The position numbers and the translations under genes were made by a program. From contig NC_091046.1 in NCBI RefSeq assembly GCF_963966145.1, forward strand, positions 8,742,001-8,806,000: a stretch of 64,000 nucleotides of DNA, written 5' to 3'. The notes beneath the pieces were generated by a model that saw only the letters and a program-made list of their open reading frames with translations, did no database searches and was not told where the DNA came from. Of this stretch, positions 1 to 11,604 are shown piece after piece (position 1 is the first letter of the stretch; each line of letters opens with the position of its first letter). Source of the stretch: Tenebrio molitor (taxonomy: Eukaryota > Arthropoda > Insecta > Coleoptera > Tenebrionidae).

Positions 1-120
1 ATTGGAGCATGTTGACAGTTAACCTAAAATTTAGAGCCAAAAAAATCTTTCTTTTTTTCTTTCTTTGTGATGTTTTACATTAAAAATAGGATAACTTAAC
101 GATTTCTATTCTCGAAGCAA

Positions 121-375
121 ATATTGGGTGATTCAAAATGATTGTGGCCAAGTATGGCAACTATGTACGAAAATTTATGTGGCAACTGTGTGAATGGGGT
201 AGAGTTGACATTTGTATGACATTTCATAAGCGTGCATTTGATTTTTTCAATTCCATTACACATTGATTTGACAACTTGCAAAATTGCGCGACTATGAACT
301 GTCAAGGAAATGTCAACTCTACCCTACTCACATAGTTGCCATACTTGGCCACAATCATTTTGAATCACCCAATAT
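121..375. mobile_element. MITE with long terminal inverted repeats
   Basis: The first 46 bases (starting ATATTGGGTGATTCAAAATG) recur as the reverse complement at the right end with almost no mismatch. The homology continues inward to the words GTAGAGTTGACATTT. The left arm carries about 25 extra bases that look like a local duplication of the GGCAACT(A/G)TGTG motif. There is no coding capacity. The ends are AT-palindromic, so the target duplication cannot be resolved. The superfamily is not assigned. Confidence 0.85.
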
Positions 376-569
376 GTAAGGGCACCCTTTGCTGAAAACA
401 AACATGTTTAATTATCTCCCAATTAAACATAAACATGTCATTCGTGTCAAACGGCGGGAAATTCAAACTTTACATTGTTCTAAACGGTTTAATTTTTCCA
501 ACGCCTACTCAGCCCACGATTTCATTTGAACGTGATATTTATATACTGAAGGTATGTTCCACTAAAGTG
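376..569. other. AT-rich spacer
   Basis: Unique-looking AT-rich DNA between two MITEs. I see nothing in it. Confidence 0.5.
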
Positions 570-573
570 CTAT

Positions 574-981
574 AGTCTGTTTTTTAATCAAAGAACCACA
601 ACACCACAATTCACATCCAAAATAGAGCTGACAACATTGAACACTTTTGACCAAGGGTGAAAAATCTCATCATATAAAAATTGAGGTTATTAGAGAAATT
701 AGTAGGGCAGCATGTGAATACAGCATGTGAATAAAGTTAATAACAACTAATAACAACAAATTTGAGAGTTTAATAAATGTCTCACTTTGTGAGGCATTTT
801 TAATAACACGTTCAAATTTTAAATGCGAGTTTGCGTACTTTCAAGGACATTAAAAAGGACAGGCGATGCTATACCAGCCAACGCCTGTCCAATAGATATC
901 ATTAAATTCCCTATATTTAGTAAAATTTTATGTTTGCAAATCCAAATCAACAGGTCATGGTTCTTTGATTAAAAACAGACT
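574..981. mobile_element. MITE, TIR AGTCTGTTTTTAATCAAAG, 4-bp CTAT flanks
   Basis: The inverted ends match over about 25 bases with a one-base length difference in a T run. CTAT at 570-573 and again at 982-985 looks like a target-site duplication. Inside is a short tandem repeat of GCATGTGAATA near 711-735 and a small imperfect hairpin around the word CAGGCG/CGCCTG at 861-890. There is no coding remnant. The superfamily is uncertain. Confidence 0.8.
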
Positions 982-999
982 CTATGTATGATTGAAACT

Positions 1000-1165
1000 A
1001 TCGGCTGTTCATTACCGGTCAAAGTTGGCGTTGAAGAGTCGATTGTGAACGCACTACGGATCAGCTGTTTAAATCTTACCGTTGTTTGTGTTTTTACACG
1101 AGTGGTGCGTTCACAATCGACTCTTCAACGCCAACTTTGACCAGAAATTTAAATGAACACCCAAT
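1000..1165. mobile_element. Fold-back repeat family copy 1 (GGCGTTGAAGAGTCGATTG family)
   Basis: This is the first of six related copies in the window. The outer ends read ATCGGCTGTTC and GAACACCCAAT. The inner arms carry GGCGTTGAAGAGTCGATTGT and its reverse complement. The loop holds the shared core CGGATCAGCTGTTTAAAT. Being mostly arm, it should fold into a long hairpin. It is non-coding. The outer arm belongs to the CAAAGTTGGCG subfamily. Confidence 0.88.
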
Positions 1166-2767
1166 ACCATGTCATCGAAAAAAAATCAATCGAGCAAGCC
1201 ACGACTAGCATTGTTTAGTTAGTTGGCACCACTGGTTTAAACATTGCTACATTCGACGACTGTCAAGGTTCTCTATTAGCGGTTAGAGGACTTAAATATG
1301 TTTCATTGACAATAGCAATTTGCAATTTGTTTTATTAAATATTAGGACTAAACTTTTTTGTGAACTATGTTCAAAAAATGTGTGGTGTTTACTACTGTTT
1401 CCGTTGATCAGCTGTCAAATGATGGATTCTTAAACGTCATGCATTCAGGGAACAAGCAGTGCTTTGAATTATTTCTTTAGCAAAAGATAGCTCTTTCTGG
1501 AACTAACAAACGAGAGTTTGGCTGATTTTATGTATGATATGATTTTATACACATATCTGTAGGAAGTATCAAAGCGTACAACTAAAACGACCACCTGTGT
1601 TACAAAACCATTTAAAAAATTAAAACTTTCATTTAAGTGAAATCTAAATGGAATACATATTTCGCAAATTTCTAGTTTTTTGTTTTGTCCGTTTTAGTCC
1701 AAACTGTGACAATTATGGAACCAAATTGTAATCTTTAAAAGTCACTACTACCTATCACTTCAATTTTTTTTTAAATAATTCAGTTTTGTAATAATTTTGG
1801 TGTATCTACGCTTAAGGGAATTTTAAGTGGAATATTTAAAAAAATTTAAGTTTTCTGGTTTTGTGTTTAATTAATGTTTAATAGGTAACTGTTGACAAAT
1901 TAAGGAAACCTCTACACGCTGAACGTCCAGCTCCTGTTCAGAAGCAAAATATGATTTTTGAAAACTTTACAACTGGTACCAGACCATTTGAGGTACTTCT
2001 GGTGAAATCATTCGAAAGTAAATTACAAATTTTTAATTTAGTCCGGTCACATCTAAAAACAAAATAAAAATTTAAACTGAAGAACCAGATGATATTTAGG
2101 AGAATTCTTGAACAGAAATTTAGGTTTGTAATATTTATCAATCAAGAGAAAATGACTTCAACGTTAAATGAAATATTTACTTCATGCATTTTTAGTTCTT
2201 TAGATTTATTTACCTTTGCCTCTCTGCTAACAACAACTACTGATAATTTCAGCACAGCGGCGAGAAATAAATTTTGGTCTTCTATGTCAATTTAATATTT
2301 CGTCATAGTAATAAAAATTTTCTCTGCTTGTTTATGTCCAGTGTCAACAACATGTAAATAAATAATTCGTTCATTGTCTAGGGTTTTTGTTGAAAACTGT
2401 TCAAAATCATAAGACTCTCATTTCATTAATTTAGTAATTGTGTCTATATATCTTACGTTTCATTTCATCAATAAAATTTGACATAACGGCAATTAATGTC
2501 ACATAACATGTTATAGGTTACGCCAGTTTCACACTAGAGAAAACTTTCCATTGCGTCAAAGAATGACATTGACGACCAAAATGCATTGCTCACCACTGTA
2601 CATTTGGATTCTGGTTTTAACTGTGTTTTGTTTAATTAAACTTATATAAAATATGAAACATTAATATAAATAATTGTTTAAAAAAGAAATTTGTAATGAT
2701 TACCTAGTGATCAGTTTGGAGCAATTTCATTTTTATAAAACATAATAAGGATTCTTCAAAATTTTTG
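1166..2767. other. AT-rich non-coding stretch with one dispersed repeat
   Basis: There is no open frame with sensible composition. Around 1449-1535 (GAACAAGCAGTGCTTTG and following) there is a diverged match to 12417-12500 in the same orientation. This suggests two old fragments of one repeat. I see nothing else. Confidence 0.45.
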
Positions 2768-3091
2768 TAAACACGATTTTTGGTAATAGAGGTGGAGGTA
2801 TTTAGCATGGAAATTTTGCATTTAATTTGGTACTAAAACTGTCTGTTGAATTAGATTATGTTTCTCTAAGTTTGAGGTTACAAATAGCGTCAATGTCTAG
2901 TGCATTGTTGTCAGTTTTACTAGTTTGCAACCGAAGAATACTCAGAAATCGCGTGAAATTCAGCAACATGTTATGTTCATTTTGATGGGTTCGCATGTCA
3001 GGCAGTTTAGTGACGAAAATCAAACAGTGTATCCAACGTTAAAAAATAAATCATGGCCTCCATTATGTCAAAACAACGTGAACGGTGTTTA
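2768..3091 (+). mobile_element. Non-autonomous element, copy A (uninterrupted)
   Basis: Homologous along its length to the reverse strand of 11142-11604. The right end reads ATGGCCTCCATTATGTC and continues to AACGTGAACGGTGTTTA. The left end (TAAACACGATTTTTGG) is a diverged inverted version of it. The 60-codon open frame inside is accidental. The copy lacks the 148-bp insertion found in copy B. Its single GTTGAATT at 2845-2852 is therefore an empty target site. Confidence 0.75.
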
Positions 3092-3479
3092 TTTTCAGGA
3101 TTTTTAATTGGAGAAAAATGCCTTTGCTCCAAGCGAATGACCCATATTTAATTTAAAATTGAACATTGTACAAGCACATACCTAGTAACTGCCGACGACT
3201 AATGATCTTATTTAATTGGTCCTTTGTCTAATTAAATTTTCTAACCAAAATATGACTTTTAATGAAGTTACGTTGCCAAAGTACCATATTTTAATTTTGT
3301 AACAGTTAATTTTGCATTTTTTAGTTGTGTTTTATTGTTAATTGTTGACAATAGTCCTCAGTTATTTGTTTCATTAAATTTTAAAACCAAAATGCAAAGA
3401 TGATTAACCAAAATCAACATACCTACCAAGACGCAAAAGTGTACCTATGTAATTTCCGTGAAGATGTCATTTCGCTCTT

Positions 3480-4870
3480 GCGCAGTTTCCGTTTTGCCTT
3501 TTTTTTCATTTGTTGAAACGAAAATGGCGGTGGTAGGTTTGAAGGATTAGAGAAAACCGATTGTTTATTTTGACGGTTTGTGCATTAAAGCGTTAAAGCG
3601 TTTAACTGCAACCCGGAAGGTAAAATTTACTGTCTCATAGAAAAGCAGTAAAAACCAATTCGACTGACAAAAGCTAAGCCTAGCGGCAATCCACCGAAAT
3701 GTCACAAGCAACAATGATCCTTCTCCCGTGTACCTAAGAGGTCGTTTTCTTTATTTGGCATTAAATATAATTCAGCAGATGGTTGAACCCTCCAGCGAGT
3801 GTTAGTAACGCCGAATTTCACCCATCAAAATAAATATTAAATCGTTATAAATCACAAGGGCGCACACGTTGAGGCTCCGCGTTCTGGTCGGCTACTTTTC
3901 ATTTAGGGGAGGCCCTTGATGGATTGTTTTTCGACATATTTTGTGGAAGTAAATTCGATTCGTGTTTATTTACAGCCCCATTACGCCGAATTAATTCCGT
4001 TTACTATAATTGTTTAATGTTGCGGCCTCGGGTTCTGGGTCGGCGCTTTCGGACAAAGCGCCCTTAAATTATCGCCGATTTATTAAGAGAACTTTTACCT
4101 CAAATATGTTTGCACATGTGCGCCCGCAAAAAACGTCCCCCGAGACCCGAATTAATCAAGAACAAGTTTGGAAACGGCTCTTCGCGATTGGCCGCGATCA
4201 TAAATATTGAAAGCGATCCGCGATCTTTTTATATTTTAATTAATGGTAACGAGGACGTTTTACAACAAAATGATAATTAATTTTAAAACTGTCTACGTGA
4301 CATGGTATTAGTGATGGCTTGGCTGTAACCCAGTGGTAACTTTGTTGTTACATTAATTGCTACCGTTTTTCTTGAATTTAATTAATCTAAAATGAAAATG
4401 AAGCCGCTTTACAGTTGCTTTTAATTAGGCACCCGAATAATGTTTCCACTTCGAAACGCGTTCACTCCTACGTAAAAACCTCAAAAACACTCGCGCCCAA
4501 CTTCAAAATCTACAAATCTCCACTCGACACACTTCAAAATCGCCCCATCAAGATCCGCCAATCCGGACCATGGACCCCATGGATTAATTGATTTACGTGC
4601 TGCGTTTATATTGCGCTATGTTTACTACTTAAAACGCTCCAATCAGTGTTAACAACTAACGAAACTAATAGCGGATAATTAACCATACGTTTATTACGTT
4701 GATTTATATTTATTGTTACTTATAAATCATTAATTCGCGATTTTATCGACAACTTGATTGGCTCTGGAGAGAATTTACAACGCTGCATTAAAATGTTTAA
4801 CAATAATACAAGCGGAAACAATCCGGCTCAACAAGACGAAGCGCCGACGCACAAGATCAAAGACATTTTT
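3480..4870. promoter_or_regulatory. Unique GC-richer block, candidate cis-regulatory DNA
   Basis: Base composition rises clearly above the flanks. No inverted-repeat structure or credible reading frame is present. The block is dotted with TAAT/ATTA and ATAAA-type words between GC-rich tracts (for example near 3850-3910, 4020-4080 and 4120-4210). Such texture is common in developmental enhancers of insects. Function is inferred only from composition and uniqueness. An unrecognised non-coding exon is an alternative. Confidence 0.25.
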
Positions 4871-5504
4871 TACATTAGCATGCTGCGAGGTAGTGTAGGA
4901 ATGGTGTGACGACTCCTATACATATTTAGAACTTTGGAAACTTGTTCTTGACGGTGGTGACAAATTTGAATAAAAAACCGCATAGATGGTATAAACACCA
5001 CAGTAAATCTATGTATAGCCATTTTAGAGTGAAGTTTATTTCTGTTTAAAAATACTTCGCTCAAGTACAACCATGAGAAACAGATTAGGTAAGTGTAATT
5101 TAGTTTCTTACTCACGTACTAAAAACATTATGTGAACAAAATTAACTTGAGCTCATTTATAACACTCACGTCTAACGTAATTGGAAACAAACATTATTGG
5201 CAAATTAATTGCGGTTATTAGCACATTTGCAGTTAATAATTTCTTGAAAATCGTCGAGCGGGGATAAACAGGACGAGTGATAACTATCAACTATTTCGGG
5301 GCTCCGATTTAATATATCCGTTCAATAAATTTTATTATCGGAGGTCATAATTTCACAGAGAAATTTATCGTCGATCGGTTTAATTTGTATTTTTATTCCA
5401 CAGATAAAACTTATTTACCACGGATCGTCTATTTTCCGTGGTAGACCTTCCTACAAAAATTCTATTCAAGGGAGTCTCTCCCATTTCAAACAATTTTTGG
5501 TAAA
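4871..5504. other. Unique spacer with a small hairpin
   Basis: AT-rich DNA. Near 5415-5445, TACCACGGA and TCCGTGGTA form a 9-base stem over a short loop. I see nothing else. Confidence 0.4.
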
Positions 5505-5757
5505 GTGTTAGTGGTCTTGGATTTTCTCATGGGCTGTGAGTCATATCTGCGCAAACGACGAATATCGGTCTCAAGTAGGCGCTACAAACCGACCGGAAAA
5601 CATCGTCATTCGTCTCTAAGAGTAGATGTGTTCCTCCACGTATTAAACCCCCGACGCTAAAGTCGATGTTTTCAGTTTTCATTTACAGACTGGTTTATCG
5701 CTCCGCCTTCGCGGAGATATTTCCAAGGTCACAACCCATGAGAGAATCCAACACCTC
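5505..5757. repeat. Palindromic repeat, second partial copy at 44777-44882
   Basis: The left arm (CTTGGATTTTCTCATGGG) pairs with the right arm (CCCATGAGAGAATCCAACAC), and the pairing extends imperfectly inwards. The right half from about 5662 is repeated with high identity at 44777-44882, including CTCCGCCTTCGCGGAG, itself a short hairpin. It is a mobile or dispersed non-coding repeat of unknown class. Confidence 0.7.
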
Positions 5758-6389
5758 TACGCCCATTCTTCCCCTTTTTGTTTCTAGTTGCAAAAATTAA
5801 CTAAATTGCATGTAAAACAAGCAACATTTTTGTTGTGATGTTTATTTTGTAAATAGATTCCATTTTGTGTTAAAAAAATCGAACTTTGAGCACTGACGGT
5901 TAATTGTTAAATACACTCTTATTGTAATTATCCAATGTCTTAAAATATTTACAATCATATCAGTCACGTACTGTTGTTCTCTTGCTGCGTAAACACTTCC
6001 ATGGCAGTACTAGTTACGGTTATCATACCTATTACCATTTCACTACACTGTCATTGTAATAATTGTAGTTAACTATAATGTCTACCGTTGTAATAATCTT
6101 CTTTTGATATGGAACAATTCCGTTAGTAAGTTTTCCAAAATTTCAATCTATCCAAGACAACTTTATTAAATTCCTTTCGTTAGTTTAACAAGCTTTAGGG
6201 GCGCCGCTCTGTATACATATAATGATATAGGCCTACTTCACAAATTGTTCTGACAGAATCACTCCGAGGCACATTTATTCATGTAGGTATGTTTTTTTCC
6301 CGCTTTTATCCAACGATTTTTTCGGAATCGTAATAAGCATAATATATCAACGTAGGCTTATCAGCATTTCGATCGCAGGAAATGCTTTT
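5758..6389. other. AT-rich spacer
   Basis: No gene, repeat pair or strong motif seen. Confidence 0.4.
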
Positions 6390-7450
6390 TAAACGCGTTA
6401 GTTACAATAATACCTGACGTGAAACCTAACTCGCCACAGCTGCATTATTTTAATTTCTTGTTCTGTCCTAATTATTAATAAATTTAGCAACCCAGCAAAG
6501 TTCTTTGGGACATCTTCATAAATAATTAATGGGTCGATGGTCGTCGAACAATTGTCGCATTCTTTTCGCAATTTGCGACGCTTCGGCAATCACAAACCAA
6601 ACTGCGTTCTGGAATTGTTCATTTTTAATTGCATTAATAACCGGAAAGGATTATGACTCGAGACTTCACCGGTTAATTGGTACAGATTGACAAGCACCTC
6701 GGGGTGGAACGCATCAATTCGAGTAGCTAATGGTGATCGTTGATGAGTTGTTGATCTGGAGGATAATTTCAGCACGTTTGTGGGCGTTTTGCAGAAGTCT
6801 GTCGGAAGTAATGAAACCTTTTCTACCTGACTCATCAACTTACCACTTCTTTCGCCCCGGTGTTCATTCTGCTACTTGATATGCCTTCTATTATCAAAAC
6901 CGCCCACACTTTCCAGCTTGCTCGCTGATAAACTGTGCCGACAATACACTTCAACTTTTGATGTATTCTCACGAATGTTTACACACGTCACACGTCGCGG
7001 CTCTTTGTCGGACCTAATTATGACAATTCGGCTGGAACGAAGATGACTGTCGTTAAAAAATAATAAGTGTTTGCAAATGCGAAATTTATTTATACAGCTT
7101 TCGCGGTTTTTTAATTGGACTAATGGCCAAAACAATTTAAAAGTGGAGTCGGGACCAGTACAGATGGCAAATAATTAGGACGAACACGTTTTTCTAGGTT
7201 TTTAGGAAACGCAATTTTCTGATCTGCGAGATCGTGTACGCAGGCGCTCGATAAAGGCTGAAAGCTAAACATCTGCAGTTCTAAACCGGTTTCGACAGCA
7301 TACGAAATTAATATTTTCCAGTAGGAAAACCTACGATCATCATGGAAAAATGCACTTTTGTCGTGGTTTAATGACGATAAACCTGATATTTGTCCACAGC
7401 GTCTAGAACTGGAAGTTTATATATAATTTCCAACTCTGCGCATGCGCGTC
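6390..7450. promoter_or_regulatory. Unique moderately GC-rich block, function unknown
   Basis: Open frames of 60-90 codons exist on the minus strand, but their products have no recognisable domain. They lack convincing splice borders and overlap frames on the other strand. No inverted ends or second copy are seen. Composition sets this block apart from the very AT-rich 7.5-9.2 kb stretch. It may be an intronic regulatory region if a minus-strand gene starts near 9.8 kb. Confidence 0.2.
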
Positions 7451-9600
7451 TCGTTGTGTAAAATGACAAGTAAACCTAAACTTTCATTTTTGTTGGTAAT
7501 GTTCATTTAAAAAATCAATCCGCAATTAGTTATTCAATACATCGTTGAAAAATTCTAGTTGGTGTAACACGTGCGAAAGGATTCATTTCTCACTTACTTG
7601 TTCATACTCGTGAGATATTGGCACTTTTCCGCATTCATTGGAGAATATACTATTGCTTATTCAAAGGATTGTGAAATTGTGTAGTCAGTGCTTCAATTGG
7701 TTTTTAAAATTTCTCACGACTGCTAAATTTGATCATAAATTTACCTATTGGAAAAAATATTTTTAATATCCACACAAAATATCTATCTTTTCCGAATGGA
7801 TATATACAGAAAGACTGTAGTATCTGTAACAATTTTAATTTGACATTCTCTCAACATGTAAGACTGTACTGGGTGTTTGTATTAGTATTAGGTAGGTATT
7901 ATTAGACGTAGCATTTACCATTTCATCATACAATTAGTAATATAATAATATAGTGCAATAAATACATCACTGTGTTCATTTTTACTCTAAGCTTAATAGT
8001 AAAAACAACAAAATTTGGATGTTGCCAGTTGGGTTTTGATCCAATCTCACAGAACTGGAATAAAAATTTTAAAATAAGTCGTTGTAAAGTGATTATGATG
8101 ATGAAAAATGAAAAGATATCAAAAACGAGAATAAATATTGAAATTTTCAAAAACATAATTGTAAAGAAGTAAACAAAATACCAGTAGATATGTTTATATT
8201 GTTTAAAACTGCGTAACTAGGTATAATGCAGCTTACTGTGATAAAAAATATATAACACAAAAAATTTTCTTTCTTTATATTTAAATTAACAAATCTCTAG
8301 GTCATCAATGATTTTGCCGAGGAAAATTTTTATCACTTGTTAAACATTCAGACAGAATCTGATAACACTCCGGCATGATTTTACAGCTAGTTTAAACATG
8401 TTTTATTTATCTACCAGAGGATATGATTTTTTATAATGCCATTAGCTGTGTCAACTGTCATGACAAATATTTTGCTAGATATAATTTTACGTTCAGTCGG
8501 TGTGGCAACATTTACTTTTCAATTTTACATTCAATTGTATTTTTCTAATGAAGTAGCCATTACAACACTTGAACAACATTTTTTTAAATCTTTTTTTGGG
8601 ACTACTCTGTGAGCAAATACCAAAATTCAGACTCTAATGCGGGAAATTTCAATACACGATTTGACAAATTAAAATGTCTGCATGACAGATGTCAAACAGT
8701 GTGCACTTTACTGTCATTGTCAATTACCAATCAACAGAACAAATAACTTAACACAATTGTAATTTGTCAATTCATCTACTGTTAATTTAAAAATGTCTAC
8801 ATAAATTTCTAGGCTCGATTTGACAATTTTGAGTCATTACAATTATTGGATTAAATTTACGCGACTTGTAAACTTACATAAAACATTCTTAGGGTACATA
8901 AATGCTTGGAAGTTTTAATTTTATACATCTTAGAAGCAGCATATTTATATTTAGACGCTTTGTGGTAAAATTACACAAAAATATTTGAAACGGTTGAATT
9001 GTTAGTGGTGTATGACTTAAAATAGAAATTCTTGGAAATTTGGGTGCAAAATTAAAATAAGACGAAAGTAAATTTACTCATTTTACAAGGTACATTACGC
9101 CAAACAAGTTTTTCTGCAGAACAGTTCGAATTGTAAGAATAGATTTTGTAAAATTTATGTGGTCGCTTCCCGATTAAAACTTACACTTGGTAAAAATAAA
9201 ATTACATGGTTATAAAAAGGAAATGTTACTCTGGCACGTGTCAAATACTAAAAGACATTTTATTGGTACTGTCAATCATCGAATCAAGAAAAGACGGGGT
9301 TGTAACTATCGTTTGTCGATTTACTGACTTGATCGGGTCAAAAAATTACAAATTCATATTTCCACTGCCTGGAGGAATAGAAACGAAGAGATCCGATTGG
9401 AATTTGGGGATGAAATGAATTTTCAACGACGTCACGAAAGGTCTTTTCGACGGCTTCGAGGAAGAATTTTCTGGTGCGGTGATTAATAATTGAAAAACGA
9501 AGGTTGTCCGCAGGTCGATTTGGGGGTGGTAATCGGAAGGTGCAGGTCTGGCGGGTGCGAAATATGTAAATCGCGTGCAAATTTGGAACTGGGGGTCCGG
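7451..9600. other. Long AT-rich non-coding stretch
   Basis: I see no gene and no paired repeat. Several TGACA/TGTCA words cluster around 8640-8840 but form no clear element. Confidence 0.45.
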
Positions 9601-10830
9601 AGCGTTTGCGGGTTTAGCGTAAATTAGCGTGATGGTCGTCGCCTAATTTGGTCGGTCGGTGCATTCGGGGTTAATTACCGGCGCGAAGGGTGTACGTAGG
9701 TGGCGTTGCGGGGTGGCCGGCGGCGCGAGTCGGGGGTGAGCGCGCAGGCCACCCGTCGTCGAAGAGCAGAGAAGAGAAAAGGTACCTGAGTATTCGGCGA
9801 TGCTCGGAAGCCAAACTGGGACATGGTGTGTGTCCCAGTCGCTGGTGCACTCACTGAGTCGTCGCCAAAGGAAGCATGGCTTCCTGCACACCCGCACTAG
9901 CACCACCGCGAAGGAGTCGTCGTGGTCACTGCGTTATCCTCGCGTCGGCATCGGCGTCGCCACGTGGCCGCGTCGGCAAAAATCCGGTGGCGGCGCGCTG
10001 CGCTACCGTGCGTCGGTTACGTGTCTGCACCAGGTGGTAATTGCGGTCGGCCTGGTCTTCTTCTGGCGGATTTTTGCGATCTGCCCAGTGGGTGGAGCGG
10101 AGTGGGGCCGTGGGAGGGGGCTGCGGTCGGAGCGTCTCCGCGGGTCCTGTTTTTGCCACCGACAGAACGCGACTACTGATGTCACGGAATTCTTTTAACG
10201 GCGACAAATTGTCGCGATCACACAACACAAGCGCAGTAGTCGCGGCGATCCGGAAAAAATTGTCGCGAGTGGCGGGGCTCCTCCGGGGACCGCGCCGCTC
10301 TTTCTGAGATACATTTTTGCGGCCTCCCCTCGGCGGACCGATTCATCCACCACCACTAAAAATCGCGCCCTACTTCTTTTTCGGTCCCCTCCTGCGGCGC
10401 ATTTTTCCCCTCTGGAGGGCGAGCCGGCGGCGGATTGAAGAGCGCTTCGCCGGGACCGCCTCGCCCCGCCCTCTCGTCTCGCCCAATCCCGGACGCGTGA
10501 TGGATCGACCGCGTGCACACGCCGGCCGCCGACCGCCGACACTGTTCGCACCTACAGACACCGGCCGACCGCCGCAACGCTGACACGCCGCCACCGACGC
10601 GCTCCACGCTCCACGACACCCCCGGCCTTTGTTTTCTTTCCCGACCGCAGATTATTATTTAGGGCGGGCCGCCCCCCACGACACTCGCCTTTTGCCAAAT
10701 TCACCTCGATTTATTTTTTACTTCCTTTTCCTTGTTGAATCTGATACGAACACGGACGAAACCGGCCGACGGGTGACAGGGGGTGGCCTGTCCCACCATA
10801 AAATAAAACTTGGCCGCTTTTAAGATGTCA
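9600..10830. promoter_or_regulatory. CpG-rich island, candidate promoter and 5' UTR
   Basis: This is the most GC-rich and CpG-dense part of the window, rising abruptly from AT-rich flanks. Open frames appear on both strands in several phases, which is expected where stop codons are rare. None gives a recognisable domain. In insects such blocks usually mark promoter and 5' UTR of a regulated gene. Possible splice donors lie at the left edge on both strands around the palindromic GGTACC at 9781-9786. I favour a minus-strand transcript because an ATG with a short open exon ends exactly at the minus donor. The direction is not proven. Confidence 0.45.
9786..9824 (-). CDS. Candidate short first coding exon (13 codons)
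   Basis: On the minus strand an ATG in the context ACACACACC-ATG opens a frame reading MSQFGFRASPNTQ. It runs straight into CTCAG|GTACCT, an acceptable splice donor. An in-frame TAG stands upstream in the putative leader, so this ATG would be the first of its frame. A short upstream ATG frame of eight codons precedes it. The exon ends in phase 0, and the rest of the protein would lie to the left beyond a long intron. I do not recognise the peptide. The sequence around the ATG is also a hairpin (CTGGGACA/TGTCCCAG), so chance is possible. Confidence 0.25.
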
Positions 10831-11141
10831 CTGAAGTACACCAATCAAAATATGTATCACTCGACATAACAATCTACATCAACAACACAGGTTTGCGATG
10901 AAAATTTTTTTCCATAACTTTATGCAATTGTTATAACTACTGAAATCGTAACTGATTTCTTTTCTACCCTGTCACAATTTTTTCCTAAAATATTTTGCAA
11001 TAAGCCAATTTACATCCTTTCCCCATTTGATGATATTCAGTTGTTTTTCGCATTTCTATGTTCCATCTTCGTACTTATTCTGTCCATGTGAGGGAACAAA
11101 CTTAGGAGAATCTAAGAAATGTTCCAGAATAATTAAATCTA
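10831..11141. other. AT-rich spacer
   Basis: No feature seen. Confidence 0.4.
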
Positions 11142-11604
11142 TAAACACCGTTGACGTTGTTTTGGCATAATGGGAGGCCATAATTTATTTTTTTAACGTT
11201 GGACACGCTGTTTGATTTCCGTCACTACGGACCAAAATGAACATAACATGTTGCTGAATTTCCCGCGACGTCTGAGTATTTTTCTATTGCACACTAGTAA
11301 AACTGACAACAATGCACTAGACATTGACGCTATTTATAACCTCAAACTTAGAAAAACATAACCTAATTCAACTAAGGTACTATATCTTTAGAAGGTAGCG
11401 CCATTCCGCTCCACAATTTTTCGCCTCGAAATTAAAAGAGATGGAATTATCGATAAATCCTGTGAGTGTGACAAAATTGTGGAGCGGAATGGCGCTACCT
11501 TCTAAAGATATAGTACCTTAAATTCAACAGGCAGCTTTAGTACCAAATTAAATGCAAAATTTCCATGGCCTCCCATTATGCCAAAACAACGTGAATGCAT
11601 TTTA
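11142..11604 (-). mobile_element. Non-autonomous element, copy B (interrupted)
   Basis: This is the reverse-orientation relative of 2768-3091. The ends are perfect 28-base inverted repeats around TGGCATAATGGGAGGCCAT (11154-11181 and 11563-11592). The body matches copy A through TCAATGTCTAGTGCATTG and GCAACATGTTATGTTCATTT. It is split by a 148-bp MITE at 11373-11520. It has no coding potential, and its superfamily is unknown. Confidence 0.82.
11373..11520. mobile_element. MITE with perfect 48-bp TIRs and 8-bp TSD AATTCAAC
   Basis: The left arm 11373-11420 and right arm 11473-11520 are exact reverse complements, beginning TAAGGTACTATATC. The 52-base loop is non-coding. AATTCAAC stands on both sides (11365-11372 and 11521-11528). 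It occurs once at the matching place in copy A (2845-2852, opposite strand). An 8-bp duplication fits the hAT, P or Merlin superfamilies. The TIR start does not let me choose. Perfect arms suggest a recent insertion. Confidence 0.95.

Noticed and set aside
2925..3107. 60-codon plus-strand open frame
   Set aside because: Lies inside the repeat shared with 11142-11604. That copy breaks the frame.
9800..10198. 132-codon plus-strand open frame, and several others in the CpG island
   Set aside because: Open frames on both strands and several phases in CpG-rich DNA, with no domain and low-complexity arginine-rich products.
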